A stretch of 64,000 bases of DNA from Prevotella sp. UBA2754 (GTDB lineage: Bacteria > Bacteroidota > Bacteroidia > Bacteroidales > Bacteroidaceae), in NCBI GenBank assembly GCA_002353295.1, contig DEJG01000019.1, positions 831 to 64,830 on the forward strand. The letters run 5' to 3'. Both the position numbers and the translations under genes were made by a program. This document shows, piece after piece, positions 50,777 through 60,730 of this stretch (the stretch's first letter is position 1; each line of letters opens with the position of its first letter). The notes under the pieces were generated by a model. It made no database searches. It was not told the DNA's origin and saw only the letters and a list, made by a program, of their open reading frames with translations.

Positions 50777-53545
50777 TTAGTTGTTAGTATTCAATTGAAC
50801 GGGAATTGAGAACCAGAATGTAGCACCCTTTCCCTCCTCGCTGTCAACACCGATTTTACCACCACAGCGCATGATAATATTCTTGCAGATAGACAAGCCA
50901 AGTCCCGTGCCCTGCACGAATTCATTGAGCTTGACAAAACGCTCGAAGATAGCATCTTGTTTTTCTTTCGGAATACCATTTCCCGTATCTTCGCAATAAA
51001 CGTACAGATACCGTTCGTCTTTTAGGCGATACCCCACTTTGATATGTCCTTCAGTGGTGTTCTTCACAGCGTTGGTGACAAAGTTGGTGAGCACTTGCTG
51101 CATGCGCCCCATGTCTGCAATAATGGGGAGTGTTGTATATGGATTGTCCTTGATAAATGTTACTTTCGGATTGTCAACACGTTGCTCTAAAGACTGACAG
51201 AGGTTATCGAACTCTTTGGCAAAGTCGATTTTACGTGGAAGAATCTGCATCTGGGCATCCGACATTTCCGAAGCTTCCAGGATGTCATTAATGAGACGGA
51301 GCAAGATGTCACAGTGGGTGCGGATAATCTGGATGAATTGCTTGCGATCGTCTGGATTATCAACAGAACGCAACAAATCAGAGAAGCCTACAATGGAATT
51401 GAGCGGTGTGCGCAACTCGTGAGTCATAGAGGCCAGGAACATACTCTTCTGTTGTCCGCTGCTTTCAGCACGGAGCGTTTCCTCCTCCAGATGCTTCATA
51501 GCCTCCAACTGGGCGGTGATGTCGCGGATGATGCCAAAGGCTCCCTTGATATTGCCTTCTTCATCGCGAATAGGGATACCGGATATGTTATACCAGCGTT
51601 CTGTATTGCCCTCACCGACTAACGGACGATTGAAGTGGCGATTAGCTGAGAAAGTGTGAGCCCATACTTCCGGATTCTCCAACTGTATCCTGGCAGTGTC
51701 TTTTTCTTCATCAGCTATATAGTCTATATACTCGTCGAAAGTCATGATGTGCTCAGGTGTATGAATCAGCTGCGTGAATAAAATACTCTTCTTCTGGAAA
51801 TCCAACTGCCAGACGTGCATATTGGTGTTTTCCAGAATGTATTTCAATTGTTGTTCCAGCTGGTTCATGCGTGTTACATTCGTCAGAATCTCCCGACTGG
51901 TCTTATGCATTTTTATGTCGCGTTCATGTTCCTCCGTAACATCAACGGCAGAGACAATATAATTGACTACTTGGTTCTCCTTATTCGTCAGTGGACGGAT
52001 TTCAAATTCTATATAAGTATCTTTGCCTCCTTCAGGCTTGTCCATGAGGTGACAGGCTGCCCGGGCCCCCGTACTTCCTTTAGGATAGACATCTCGGAAG
52101 ATGGGTATAGAGAACATATTGGTCTGGCGGAAGAATTCTTCATTTCCAAGTTTATCAAACTCACAGAGCTCCTTCATCGAGTTGTTGAGAGTTATCAGTT
52201 CTCCCTTTGCATCGTAGAAGGACATACTGACAAGTGGGATATTGATAAGGTGCTTATAGCGTTGCACCAAATCGTGTGAAGCCTTCTCGTGTTCCACATC
52301 TTGTGTGATGTCATTGATGGTGTCAATAATGTAGCGGGGGCGTCCGTTATCATCGTATTCCACCATAGAGTGCCCCTTGAGCATCAGCCACGTGGGTTTT
52401 TCTGGTGTACCGGCATTCCAACGCTTATCAAGTACCATTTTCTGTTCGCGGCCATTCATCATCAATTCCATCTTTTTCTTGAAATCCTCTTGCTCTGTGG
52501 GGTGAATATGGCTGACAAATTCTTTCAGTGTCAACCCCTTACTGGGTAAGAAGGTACCATAATGATTCGTAAACTGGTCGTGGGCAATATCATATTGCAT
52601 CACATAGAAATGTCCCATGTGCAATGCCTTCAACATCATTTCGTTCAATTCTGTAGAATGGCGCGAGGCTCGCTTAACGTGCTGTTGGGCCAGACGGTTG
52701 AGCAGATAGCAGAAAACCAACAGCAGCAGAATTCCTAAAATGATGTAAACAGAAAGAGGTATCTCGAATCCGCTTTTATCGCCATGGCGGAACCATCGGT
52801 TATTGATGATCTCCACCTCACCACTTTGTTTCAGGCGCGAATAGACATCGTCAATCGCATTGATAAGGTCTTGGTCGCGTCCGATAATGCGTATCTGAGT
52901 CACGGGAATGTTTACCTCGTTGAGTATAAAACCCTCGTTTTCGACACTGAACTCCCTCATTTTCCATTTCAAAGGTTCTTCGCCCCATACGAAATATTTG
53001 TAGTCTTTATCGCGTAAACCCAACAGGGCAACCTTAGGTGACTGGAATTCTATACGATTGATATTGGCAGAATCGTCTTTAAGGAAATATGTCAGGATGT
53101 AGTCGGATGGCTTGAGAACAACACCGTCTTTTACCATTTGTCGGATAGAAAGCGAAGGCACAGAGTCGCCAATCATCAGCGCACGGATGCGATAATAATT
53201 GATGATATTCCGCGTATAGTAATACGGCACCTTGTGATACCTGTTGGCATTGGCAAAAATCAGGTCGGCTTCGCCTCGCTCAAAGGCTTTCAGTGCATTG
53301 CCCCATTCTTTCAGAACAAATTTACAGGGATAGCCCAACTGATGCATAATAGCACGCATGAGGTCAATATTCGAGCCAGCAGGTTCACCATTATCGTTTT
53401 GGTATTCATAGGGAGGCTTATCCCAGTCGCCTACTATAATGACCGGGTGTTGCTCATCATAGTTCTTCTTCTGTGCCAGCAGTGGAAGACAACTGATAAG
53501 CAGCATCGTCATAACGATATGTCGGAAGTATGTCTGATAGTTCAT
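50777..53545 (-). CDS. Sensor histidine kinase with periplasmic binding domain (array member 4, type A)
   Basis: This 922-residue protein has a signal peptide, then a family-3 solute-binding domain (about 34-255: VGDWDKPPYEYQNDNGEPAG, FERGEADLIFANA). One membrane helix (264-285), three PAS regions and a HisKA/HATPase core follow. The phospho-acceptor is H709 (SMTHELRTPLN); VTNAVKNT, EDTGNG and GTGLGLSI are intact. Its core closely resembles the kinase at 56380-58428. No receiver or DNA-binding domain is present, so a separate response regulator is needed. It is followed by GH36. Confidence 0.9.
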   Translation of the reverse strand: MNYQTYFRHIVMTMLLISCLPLLAQKKNYDEQHPVIIVGDWDKPPYEYQNDNGEPAGSNIDLMRAIMHQLGYPCKFVLKEWGNALKAFERGEADLIFANANRYHKVPYYYTRNIINYYRIRALMIGDSVPSLSIRQMVKDGVVLKPSDYILTYFLKDDSANINRIEFQSPKVALLGLRDKDYKYFVWGEEPLKWKMREFSVENEGFILNEVNIPVTQIRIIGRDQDLINAIDDVYSRLKQSGEVEIINNRWFRHGDKSGFEIPLSVYIILGILLLLVFCYLLNRLAQQHVKRASRHSTELNEMMLKALHMGHFYVMQYDIAHDQFTNHYGTFLPSKGLTLKEFVSHIHPTEQEDFKKKMELMMNGREQKMVLDKRWNAGTPEKPTWLMLKGHSMVEYDDNGRPRYIIDTINDITQDVEHEKASHDLVQRYKHLINIPLVSMSFYDAKGELITLNNSMKELCEFDKLGNEEFFRQTNMFSIPIFRDVYPKGSTGARAACHLMDKPEGGKDTYIEFEIRPLTNKENQVVNYIVSAVDVTEEHERDIKMHKTSREILTNVTRMNQLEQQLKYILENTNMHVWQLDFQKKSILFTQLIHTPEHIMTFDEYIDYIADEEKDTARIQLENPEVWAHTFSANRHFNRPLVGEGNTERWYNISGIPIRDEEGNIKGAFGIIRDITAQLEAMKHLEEETLRAESSGQQKSMFLASMTHELRTPLNSIVGFSDLLRSVDNPDDRKQFIQIIRTHCDILLRLINDILEASEMSDAQMQILPRKIDFAKEFDNLCQSLEQRVDNPKVTFIKDNPYTTLPIIADMGRMQQVLTNFVTNAVKNTTEGHIKVGYRLKDERYLYVYCEDTGNGIPKEKQDAIFERFVKLNEFVQGTGLGLSICKNIIMRCGGKIGVDSEEGKGATFWFSIPVQLNTNN

Positions 53546-53548
53546 ATC

Positions 53549-56374
53549 CTAAATAAACTTCTTGCGTTTGACAATTGTAGCCTGACAGGGAATAGTAATC
53601 CAGACAGTAGTACCCAGTCCTTCTTCAGAACTGATATCCAATGTTCCTCCCATCTGTTCTGTCAGCTCCTTACAGATGGGAAGCCCCAGCCCGCTACCTT
53701 TATTAGGCCCAGCGGCAAAACGTTCGTAGATACGATTCAGAATGTCCTGACTGATGCCTTGCCCTGTGTCTTCCACAGAAATCATCAGTCGTCGTCCGAT
53801 GTAGTCATAGCGGGTACGAACCGTACCGCTTTGAGTGTATTGAGCAGCATTGGCTGTAACCTGTTCTATGATATGTCCCAGATTAGTGGCATCAATATCT
53901 ACCACCAGTTGCTGATAGGGATTTTCGATGATATAGTTCACATCTGCTTTCTGATAGCGTTCCCATCCCTGTTGACAGCAACCTTCAAAAATAGTCGCGA
54001 AGTCGCATGATTTCTTTTCGAACTTAATCATGTGGGCATCCAGACGGGAGAGGAAGAGAATGTCATTGATGAGTCGGAGCAGTTGTTCGGAATTGGTCAG
54101 AATCTCGTTGATGAAGATCTGTTCATCTTCTTTTCCGTGTTCCATGTCGAAGAGTTCTGCAAATCCTACGACAGCATTCAACGGCGTGCGAATCTCATGG
54201 CTCATATTTTTCAGGAAGCTGTTCTTGGTATTCTCCACCTCCTGTGCCTTAATGGTTTTTTGTTCCAACTGCTGTTCGTTATACGTCTGTTCTGTTACAT
54301 CACGACACAGACCGAAATAGCTTTCGACCTTTCCATCCTTCCCATAGGTGGGAATCATGTTAAAGCGCAAATACATCAGTTTGTTGTCATGAACATGAAT
54401 ACTGGTTTGAATATCAGCTTCAATAGGCTTGCTGACCAAGTTGTCCATATTGTTCAGCAGGTGCAAGGCTTTTCGTCTGGCCTTGTCGTGTACCAATGTC
54501 ATACAGCGTGTTTGGGTAATCTCATATTGTATCTCATTGATACTCCTATATATGATTAAGGTGTGCGACTTGGGAGAGTAGTTCACCATGTGGACGCCAC
54601 CCGACTGGAGCACATAATTAATGTTGTTGATTTGTTCAGCCAGTTCGTTGGCAATACTCTGAGTGCGCTGTTCTTGTATCTGTTGTTGCTTAATACCATT
54701 CAGACGCTCCGTCAGGTCTCTACCGACGGCAAACATACCTATCAGTTGTTGGTCGTCATCATAAACGTTCAGAAAATGTACTTCATGTAGGAGCTTGCCT
54801 TTGCGGTGACTCGACTTGAAACGTCGTTCTTGATCAGGAATTTTATCGAGATTTATGATCTGCGTGAAGTGGTAGCCATCTACCTCCGTGATATCGGTGG
54901 AAAGATTGAATATCGTCTGGAACGAAACCTGTTCAGCAATAATCTCGTCACGCTGACAGGCGTAGGTGTCGCAGGCCTTTTGGTTGATATTGGTAAGAAT
55001 ACCATCACGATTGAAATACATGATACCCACCAATGGCGTGTTGAAAATAGCCCAGTAGCGCATCGTACGTTCCTTGTCCTTCCGTTGTTGCTGTCGCTCC
55101 AGGGTGATGTCTTTCTTAATTCCTAATATACATAGCGGTTTGCCTTCTTTGTCGCGTTGCAGTACGGAAAGCGACATCATGAACTCATGTTCCTGAATAT
55201 CTCCACCTTCCTTGTCTTCTGCCCTTAAGATGAGATTAATCTCTTCTTCTTCATCTTCAACAATGTCACGTTTGCTGTCTTTCAGTTTGATGATTGCCTT
55301 ACGGAGCAGTTCAAAATCACCGGCATGATAACGCTGTGCAAACTCTTCTATCGTATAGGTGAAAGCTGGTTGCCCCTTCTCATTTCTCCATGTAAACAGT
55401 CTGGTCGTTGTGTCGTAGGTCCACATGCGCACCTTACTGGACTCCAGGATAAGTGCCAGTCGTTGGTTGTTCTTGTTGTTCAACTTGGTCAGATGCTGTT
55501 CCCTGGTGCGATAGTTGATGGCATAGACGAGGAAGAGCAGGATGATGACACTGGCAAAAGCCGTGACGTACCATACCCAGGGTGCTATCCGTTTCTCACT
55601 GCGTTCAGGGTAAAACCATTTGTTTTGTATTTCCGTAAATCTATTGGCAGAGTTAAGTTCTGTAAATACGCTGTCAAGACGGGTCAATAGCTGTGGGTTA
55701 TTTGACATGAACTTGTATTCGCCATGTGGCATGTCAACAGGAGTAATCTGTATATTGTCAATTTGGTATTTCTTAATCAGCCATTTGAGCGACAGGGTAT
55801 TCCACACAATCTGTCCTTCACCTGTCTGACTCATTTTACGGATGGCATCGCCCATAAACTTGGTAGGCTTCGTATTATCGCCCCAACCATAGTCGTTCAT
55901 CAAATGATGGCAGATACTACCATCCCATACGGTGACTTCATGCTTTTCCAAATCTCGGAAAGTCCTGATTTGGATGGGATTGTTAATGGGGGTGGCTACA
56001 CTTTGGGTAAAAAGAGTAACCGTATTACTGCTATACCGGCCGAAACCATCGTTGAATCCGGCAGCAAGCCCGAACATCAGGTCTGACTTACCTGCCTTCA
56101 GGTCCTGGAAACACTCCTGTTTGGGCTTCATCTTAATGACATAGGGAATATCCAATTCTTTTAACATCAGACGGATTAATTCCACATTGTAGCCATCAGG
56201 TTCACCATTCTCATTGAGGAAGGAGTAGGGCCATAAGTCAAAAACATCCTCGTAGACCAGTGGATGTTCCTGGGTGTAGTTTCGGATATTCTCTTTCTGG
56301 GAGGCTGCATGGGCTGATAAAGCCAACCAACAAACAAAGAACCTTATCAAATATCTAAATTTCTTTCCCACCAT
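53549..56374 (-). CDS. Sensor histidine kinase with periplasmic binding domain (array member 3, type B)
   Basis: This 941-residue protein has a signal peptide and a family-3 solute-binding domain (LVYEDVFDLWPYSFLNENGEPDG, LKAGKSDLMFGLAAG). A membrane helix at about 268-288 and three PAS regions follow. The catalytic core is intact: H726 (NMSHEIRTPLN), VTANAAQYT, EDTGQG and GSGLGLPI. Its cytoplasmic part aligns with the kinase at 58445-60592 (KVRMWTYDTTTRLF against RLRLWVYYPETRHY; DGILTNINQKACDTY against DGILAEINDKACQTF). It lies 3 nt before the next kinase. Confidence 0.9.
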   Translation of the reverse strand: MVGKKFRYLIRFFVCWLALSAHAASQKENIRNYTQEHPLVYEDVFDLWPYSFLNENGEPDGYNVELIRLMLKELDIPYVIKMKPKQECFQDLKAGKSDLMFGLAAGFNDGFGRYSSNTVTLFTQSVATPINNPIQIRTFRDLEKHEVTVWDGSICHHLMNDYGWGDNTKPTKFMGDAIRKMSQTGEGQIVWNTLSLKWLIKKYQIDNIQITPVDMPHGEYKFMSNNPQLLTRLDSVFTELNSANRFTEIQNKWFYPERSEKRIAPWVWYVTAFASVIILLFLVYAINYRTREQHLTKLNNKNNQRLALILESSKVRMWTYDTTTRLFTWRNEKGQPAFTYTIEEFAQRYHAGDFELLRKAIIKLKDSKRDIVEDEEEEINLILRAEDKEGGDIQEHEFMMSLSVLQRDKEGKPLCILGIKKDITLERQQQRKDKERTMRYWAIFNTPLVGIMYFNRDGILTNINQKACDTYACQRDEIIAEQVSFQTIFNLSTDITEVDGYHFTQIINLDKIPDQERRFKSSHRKGKLLHEVHFLNVYDDDQQLIGMFAVGRDLTERLNGIKQQQIQEQRTQSIANELAEQINNINYVLQSGGVHMVNYSPKSHTLIIYRSINEIQYEITQTRCMTLVHDKARRKALHLLNNMDNLVSKPIEADIQTSIHVHDNKLMYLRFNMIPTYGKDGKVESYFGLCRDVTEQTYNEQQLEQKTIKAQEVENTKNSFLKNMSHEIRTPLNAVVGFAELFDMEHGKEDEQIFINEILTNSEQLLRLINDILFLSRLDAHMIKFEKKSCDFATIFEGCCQQGWERYQKADVNYIIENPYQQLVVDIDATNLGHIIEQVTANAAQYTQSGTVRTRYDYIGRRLMISVEDTGQGISQDILNRIYERFAAGPNKGSGLGLPICKELTEQMGGTLDISSEEGLGTTVWITIPCQATIVKRKKFI

Positions 56375-56379
56375 AGCAG

Positions 56380-58428
56380 TTAATTACGTTCTTCCAGTTT
56401 ATCTATCTTACAAGGAATCCAAGTCCAGAATGTGGAACCTCTTCCTACTTCACTGTCTACGCCTATCTTGCCGTTGCAACGTTCGGCAATAGCCTTACAG
56501 ATGGAGAGGCCTAGTCCTGTGCCTTGAACATAATCGTTGAGTTTGACAAAACGTTCAAAGACCTTGGCACACTGGTCTTTGGGAATTCCTGTACCTGTGT
56601 CTTCACAATACATGTACAGTCCGTCTTCTTCTACCCGATATCCTACTCGAATGTGTCCTTGTTGCGTGTATTTGACGGCATTTGTGACAAAATTGGTCAT
56701 CACCTGTGTTATGCGTCCCACGTCAAGGTGCGTGAGCAGTGTAGTATAAGGATTCTCTTTGATAAATTCCACATTTGGATTCTCTACACGCTGTGCCAAT
56801 GTCTGGCACATCTCATCGAATGCTTTAGAGAAATCAGTATCAACAGGCTTCATGATGAGACCATTTGAATCCATGGAGGAAACAGCCATAATGTCGTTAA
56901 TGAGACGAAGCAGCATGTCACAATTGTTGTGAATCACGTGTATCAGTTCACGCTTTTCCTCCTGTGTTGTCATCATTTGCAGTAAGTCAGAGAATCCTAC
57001 AATGGCATTCAATGGTGTGCGAATTTCGTGTGTCATATTGGCAAGGAAAACACTCTTTAGGCGTCCCGATTCATTAGCACGCTGTGTCTCACGCTTCAGG
57101 CTTTCCTGAGCCTCTATGAATTTAGTCATGTTTCGGATGAGTCCGAATCCACCGATGAGTTCGCCCTGTTCATTATACATAGGTACACTGTTGATCTGGT
57201 TCCATATCACTTCTTCTGTTTCATGGAATATGGGGCGCATCTTGCGGAGGACAGACAAAGGCTTGGTAAAGTGTTGTTCGGGTGCCTTGAAAAGATCTCT
57301 TACCTCTTCGTAATCATCAATAAAGTAACTTACGTATTCGTCGAACGACATTTCCTTTTCGATGGTGCTCAGGCCTTTCAAGAACTGTACCTTTCGCTCC
57401 TTGTAATTGGTGCGCCAAGCTCTCATATCACATGATTCCATCATATATTGCAGTTCCATCTCGTAGCGTTGAATCTCCTTGTTGGCCTTTTGAATCTGAA
57501 TGTCGTTTAACTTTGACTGGAGATATAATTCTCGTTCTTCTGTAACATCACGTGTGGCTATGGCAATATATTGCAGTTTTCCTTCTCCATCATGGATGGG
57601 ATGAAGTCGTATCTCTAAGTATAAGTGCATGTCACGCTCAGGGATATCACTACGGGAGCAGGCCCAGAATTCTTGTATGTTGTTCTTGTCTATATTTTCA
57701 CGGAATGGGGATGTGTCGAATAAGTTGATTTCAGAGAAAAATCCATCATAATTCTCGTTATCAAAATTACACATCTCTCGCATCTTTTTATTGGCATCAA
57801 TCAGCCATCCGTCGGGGGTATAGAAAGATAGTCCGATGACAGACTGTTCGAATGTCTGTTTATATCGTTCAGCGAAGTCGCTTTCTTCCTCTTGCTTCTC
57901 CAGAATCTTGGTTTCGTCAACCAAAGTGCTTACCAGTCCGATGGGGCGCAGCATGCCAGGCAGATATTCGGCTACTGTCACATTGTGGAGGTATCCCCAT
58001 CGAGGTCGTTTCCCTGCGTATTCATAATTCCAGCGATAGTGCAACTCGGCAGATTTCTTTTTGCCCGCTATCATCTCACGCATCTCATAGAGTACGGTTG
58101 GTAAGTCCTCAGGATGGACGTGCTCCTTCCAAACTTCGTCTGTAATACCTTCTTCAGGTAGCATGTGCCCATAAAGCAGGTCGATGTATTTTCTGGCAAT
58201 ATCGTAATAAATAACGTTACTTGAATTAATTTTTAGTGCCTGTTGCATCATGTCATATGCATTCTTTGCAACATCAGATGTTTGGTGAATTCGTCGTAAA
58301 ATCAATCTGTTCCATATCAGGATGAAAACAAATAGGATGATAGCAATTATAGCAACAATGACAGACACCAATTCAACACCAGAATCGGCAATTAGTGCTT
58401 GGGGGATTATGTTCAAAAAAATATTCAT
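56380..58428 (-). CDS. PAS sensor histidine kinase without binding domain (array member 2, type A)
   Basis: This 682-residue membrane protein has one N-terminal helix (about 16-42) and only a few residues outside. Three PAS regions and a complete core follow: H467 (NMTHEIRTPLN), VTNAVKYT, EDTGTG and GTGLGLSI. It is homologous along its length to the cytoplasmic part of the kinase at 50777-53545 (NVIYYDIARKYIDLLYGHMLPEEG against FYVMQYDIAHDQFTNHYG). The input is probably cytoplasmic or comes from a partner. Confidence 0.9.
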   Translation of the reverse strand: MNIFLNIIPQALIADSGVELVSVIVAIIAIILFVFILIWNRLILRRIHQTSDVAKNAYDMMQQALKINSSNVIYYDIARKYIDLLYGHMLPEEGITDEVWKEHVHPEDLPTVLYEMREMIAGKKKSAELHYRWNYEYAGKRPRWGYLHNVTVAEYLPGMLRPIGLVSTLVDETKILEKQEEESDFAERYKQTFEQSVIGLSFYTPDGWLIDANKKMREMCNFDNENYDGFFSEINLFDTSPFRENIDKNNIQEFWACSRSDIPERDMHLYLEIRLHPIHDGEGKLQYIAIATRDVTEERELYLQSKLNDIQIQKANKEIQRYEMELQYMMESCDMRAWRTNYKERKVQFLKGLSTIEKEMSFDEYVSYFIDDYEEVRDLFKAPEQHFTKPLSVLRKMRPIFHETEEVIWNQINSVPMYNEQGELIGGFGLIRNMTKFIEAQESLKRETQRANESGRLKSVFLANMTHEIRTPLNAIVGFSDLLQMMTTQEEKRELIHVIHNNCDMLLRLINDIMAVSSMDSNGLIMKPVDTDFSKAFDEMCQTLAQRVENPNVEFIKENPYTTLLTHLDVGRITQVMTNFVTNAVKYTQQGHIRVGYRVEEDGLYMYCEDTGTGIPKDQCAKVFERFVKLNDYVQGTGLGLSICKAIAERCNGKIGVDSEVGRGSTFWTWIPCKIDKLEERN

Positions 58429-58444
58429 CTGTTGCTATGCTATG

Positions 58445-60592
58445 TTAAACAATCATATCGTGTTTCTTTTCCTGTTCTTTGGCTTCGCAGGGGAAGAAAA
58501 CCCATACGGTAGTTCCCTTGCCTATTTCTGACTGGAGTTCCACGGTCCCTCCCATCTTCTTGGCAAGCTCTTGAATGATGGGAAGGTCTAAGCCTGAACC
58601 GCAAATCCGATGCTGGCCATCACGTGCAAAACGTACAAAAGCATTCTTAACTCCTTCAGCATCGATACCTCCACCGGAATCTTCAACGCTGATGACCAGT
58701 TCACCACGATGATATTCATATTTTGCACGAATGTGTCCTTTTTGTGTGAAAGTCGAAGCAATCTGACAAAGCATTTGTATAATTTTACCGATGTATTCAG
58801 GATCACCATTGATAACCAAATGTTCATACGGATTTTCGATGATTGTTTTAACCTCAGGGTTCGTGGTGCTCCAGCCCATCTGACAATAGGCGTCAAAGTA
58901 TTCTGCAAAATCGAAATCCTCATGTTTGAATTCGACCATGTCCGCATCCAATTTTGAAATGAATAGGATGTCGTTGATGAGTCGAAGCAGTATATTGGTG
59001 TTCTTCTTGATTTCTTCTACGAAGAGGGGTTCGTCAGCTTCGTCATGCTCCGTTTCAAAAAGGTCTGCATATCCCAAAACGGTGGTGAGCGGTGTACGAA
59101 TCTCGTAACTCATATTGGTGAGGAACGATTCTTTAAGCAATTCTGCCTCTTGGGCTTTTTGTGTCTCTGTAGTCAGTTTCCTCTCCGTTTCCAAAATGTC
59201 GGTCATGTTACGGCACATACCGAAATAGCGCTCTGTGTTGCCATCTGCATTCAATATTGGAATGAGGTTAAACATAAGCGCAATCTGCCTTTTCTTGGCA
59301 TCATGTATCTCAGTTTCAATGGTTTGGTTTATGCTGTATCGAGTCAGATGATCCATGCGGTTCAAAACACTCGATACTGTCCTGCGATAATGTGGCAAAG
59401 CTAAACGTATACAACGGAGTTGTGATAGTCGGATTTGTGATTCCCCGATAATGCTTGATATATCGAGTGTATAATTTTGGGGATAGTAATTAACCAAGCG
59501 TACATTACTAACTCTCAGGGCATAATTGATATTGTCGATATACTCTTTGATGTGTTGTGTCGCTTTCTGTAAAGCAATGGCGCCTGCTCGTTGCTGATGG
59601 AAGGATTCTACCATTTCTGTCACATTACGTCCAGCGACATAGACTCCTTCATATTCCCCGTCACTATTGTGAATGACATTGATACTTGCTTCGTAGTACA
59701 ACTTCCCGTCTTTTCCCCATGTTTTGCTATAGAATCGGTCATTTTGATGCTTCGGAAAATCTATGATGGTCGTCGTGTTCACATGATCAGCATTTTTCAA
59801 GTCAATACTGTTGAAGAGGGGATTGTCTTGAAATAAGAATTTCTCTGCTAATATTGTGTTACGATTAGGAATATTGAAAGTCTGGCATGCTTTATCGTTG
59901 ATTTCAGCGAGTATACCGTCTTTGTTGTAATATAGCATGTCAATAAGCGATGAATTGAAGACGGTTTGGTAACGCATAAACAATGCTTTTGCATTATTAC
60001 TCTTTGCGTATTCTGTGGTGACATCATGCTCGATACCTAACAATTGGGTAATCTGTCCTTTTTCGTCTCTGCTGGCAATGGAAAGGTGAAGTTCGTAGAA
60101 TCTGAGGTCTTCTGAAGAAGTGAAAGCATTTCGCAATTTCACAGTTGATGTGAGTCGCTTATTTTCGCAAATGTCGAAAATAGCAGAACGCAGTAATTCA
60201 AAATCATCCCTATCGTAAAAGTGTGCCAAGTCTATAGGGTTGTATTCTTTTGAGTATTCACCTGTTTCCGAAATGAACCGATAGTGGCGTGTTTCTGGAT
60301 AATACACCCATAGGCGCAGTCTTCCAGCCTGCATCACCAGTCCTAAACGTGAGTTGCGGTTCTTCAAAAGTTTGCGAACATCCTGTTCTCTAAAAGCGTA
60401 AAGGCGGTTGTAGAATAGCATCACTAAAACCGTGATAAATAAACCTGCAATGAGGTAAGTTATCAGGTGGTTGAGGTCGAAAACTTTATTAACATGAATA
60501 TCAGAACTCTGAGCTTGCACCACATTGGATGTCAGCAAACACAATGTAAAAACATTGAATCGCAATATGGTAGAAAACTCTTTGGGGGTCAT
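58445..60592 (-). CDS. Degenerate PAS sensor kinase, probable pseudokinase (array member 1, type B)
   Basis: This 715-residue protein has an N-terminal signal-like segment ending VQAQ, a short exported stretch, one membrane helix (about 44-64) and three PAS regions. A HisKA/HATPase-like core follows. Three catalytic positions are changed relative to its neighbours: the phospho-acceptor His is Y496 (NMSYEIRTPL), the N-box Asn is I611 (CQIASTFT), and the G2 glycine is D669 (GSGLDLPI). G1 (EDSGGG) remains. The reading frame is intact, so it is not simple decay. It likely works as a non-phosphorylated partner or regulator (inference). It leads the operon. Confidence 0.9.
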   Translation of the reverse strand: MTPKEFSTILRFNVFTLCLLTSNVVQAQSSDIHVNKVFDLNHLITYLIAGLFITVLVMLFYNRLYAFREQDVRKLLKNRNSRLGLVMQAGRLRLWVYYPETRHYRFISETGEYSKEYNPIDLAHFYDRDDFELLRSAIFDICENKRLTSTVKLRNAFTSSEDLRFYELHLSIASRDEKGQITQLLGIEHDVTTEYAKSNNAKALFMRYQTVFNSSLIDMLYYNKDGILAEINDKACQTFNIPNRNTILAEKFLFQDNPLFNSIDLKNADHVNTTTIIDFPKHQNDRFYSKTWGKDGKLYYEASINVIHNSDGEYEGVYVAGRNVTEMVESFHQQRAGAIALQKATQHIKEYIDNINYALRVSNVRLVNYYPQNYTLDISSIIGESQIRLSQLRCIRLALPHYRRTVSSVLNRMDHLTRYSINQTIETEIHDAKKRQIALMFNLIPILNADGNTERYFGMCRNMTDILETERKLTTETQKAQEAELLKESFLTNMSYEIRTPLTTVLGYADLFETEHDEADEPLFVEEIKKNTNILLRLINDILFISKLDADMVEFKHEDFDFAEYFDAYCQMGWSTTNPEVKTIIENPYEHLVINGDPEYIGKIIQMLCQIASTFTQKGHIRAKYEYHRGELVISVEDSGGGIDAEGVKNAFVRFARDGQHRICGSGLDLPIIQELAKKMGGTVELQSEIGKGTTVWVFFPCEAKEQEKKHDMIV

Positions 60593-60624
60593 GTTTGTTG
60601 GTAATTTGGTTATTATATCGACTA

Positions 60625-60632
60625 CAAAGATA
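60625..60632 (-). promoter_or_regulatory. -7 promoter box of the sensor-kinase operon
   Basis: The reverse strand reads TATCTTTG with a TTTG -33 element (CAAA at 60652-60655) at 19-bp spacing. The next gaps downstream are 16, 5, 3, 14 and 19 nt, so six genes may depend on it. Confidence 0.75.
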
Positions 60633-60681
60633 GGGTTTTTATGTCATTTTGCAAAATTTTTTTGCTTGTTTTTTACAAAAC

Positions 60682-60707
60682 AGCCACGAATGACTTCATT
60701 CGCGGCT
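60682..60707 (-). terminator. Terminator of metY-cysK
   Basis: AGCCACGAATGA and TCATTCGCGGCT pair with one mismatch. The reverse strand continues TGTTTTGT, between cysK and the kinase promoter. Confidence 0.8.
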
Positions 60708-60730
60708 ATTTCTTTACTTAATATTGAAGC

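Noticed and set aside
50777..60592. Hybrid two-component systems of the SusR/HTCS type
   Set aside because: None of the four proteins has a receiver domain, AraC-type DNA-binding domain or beta-propeller sensor region; they end after the HATPase domain.
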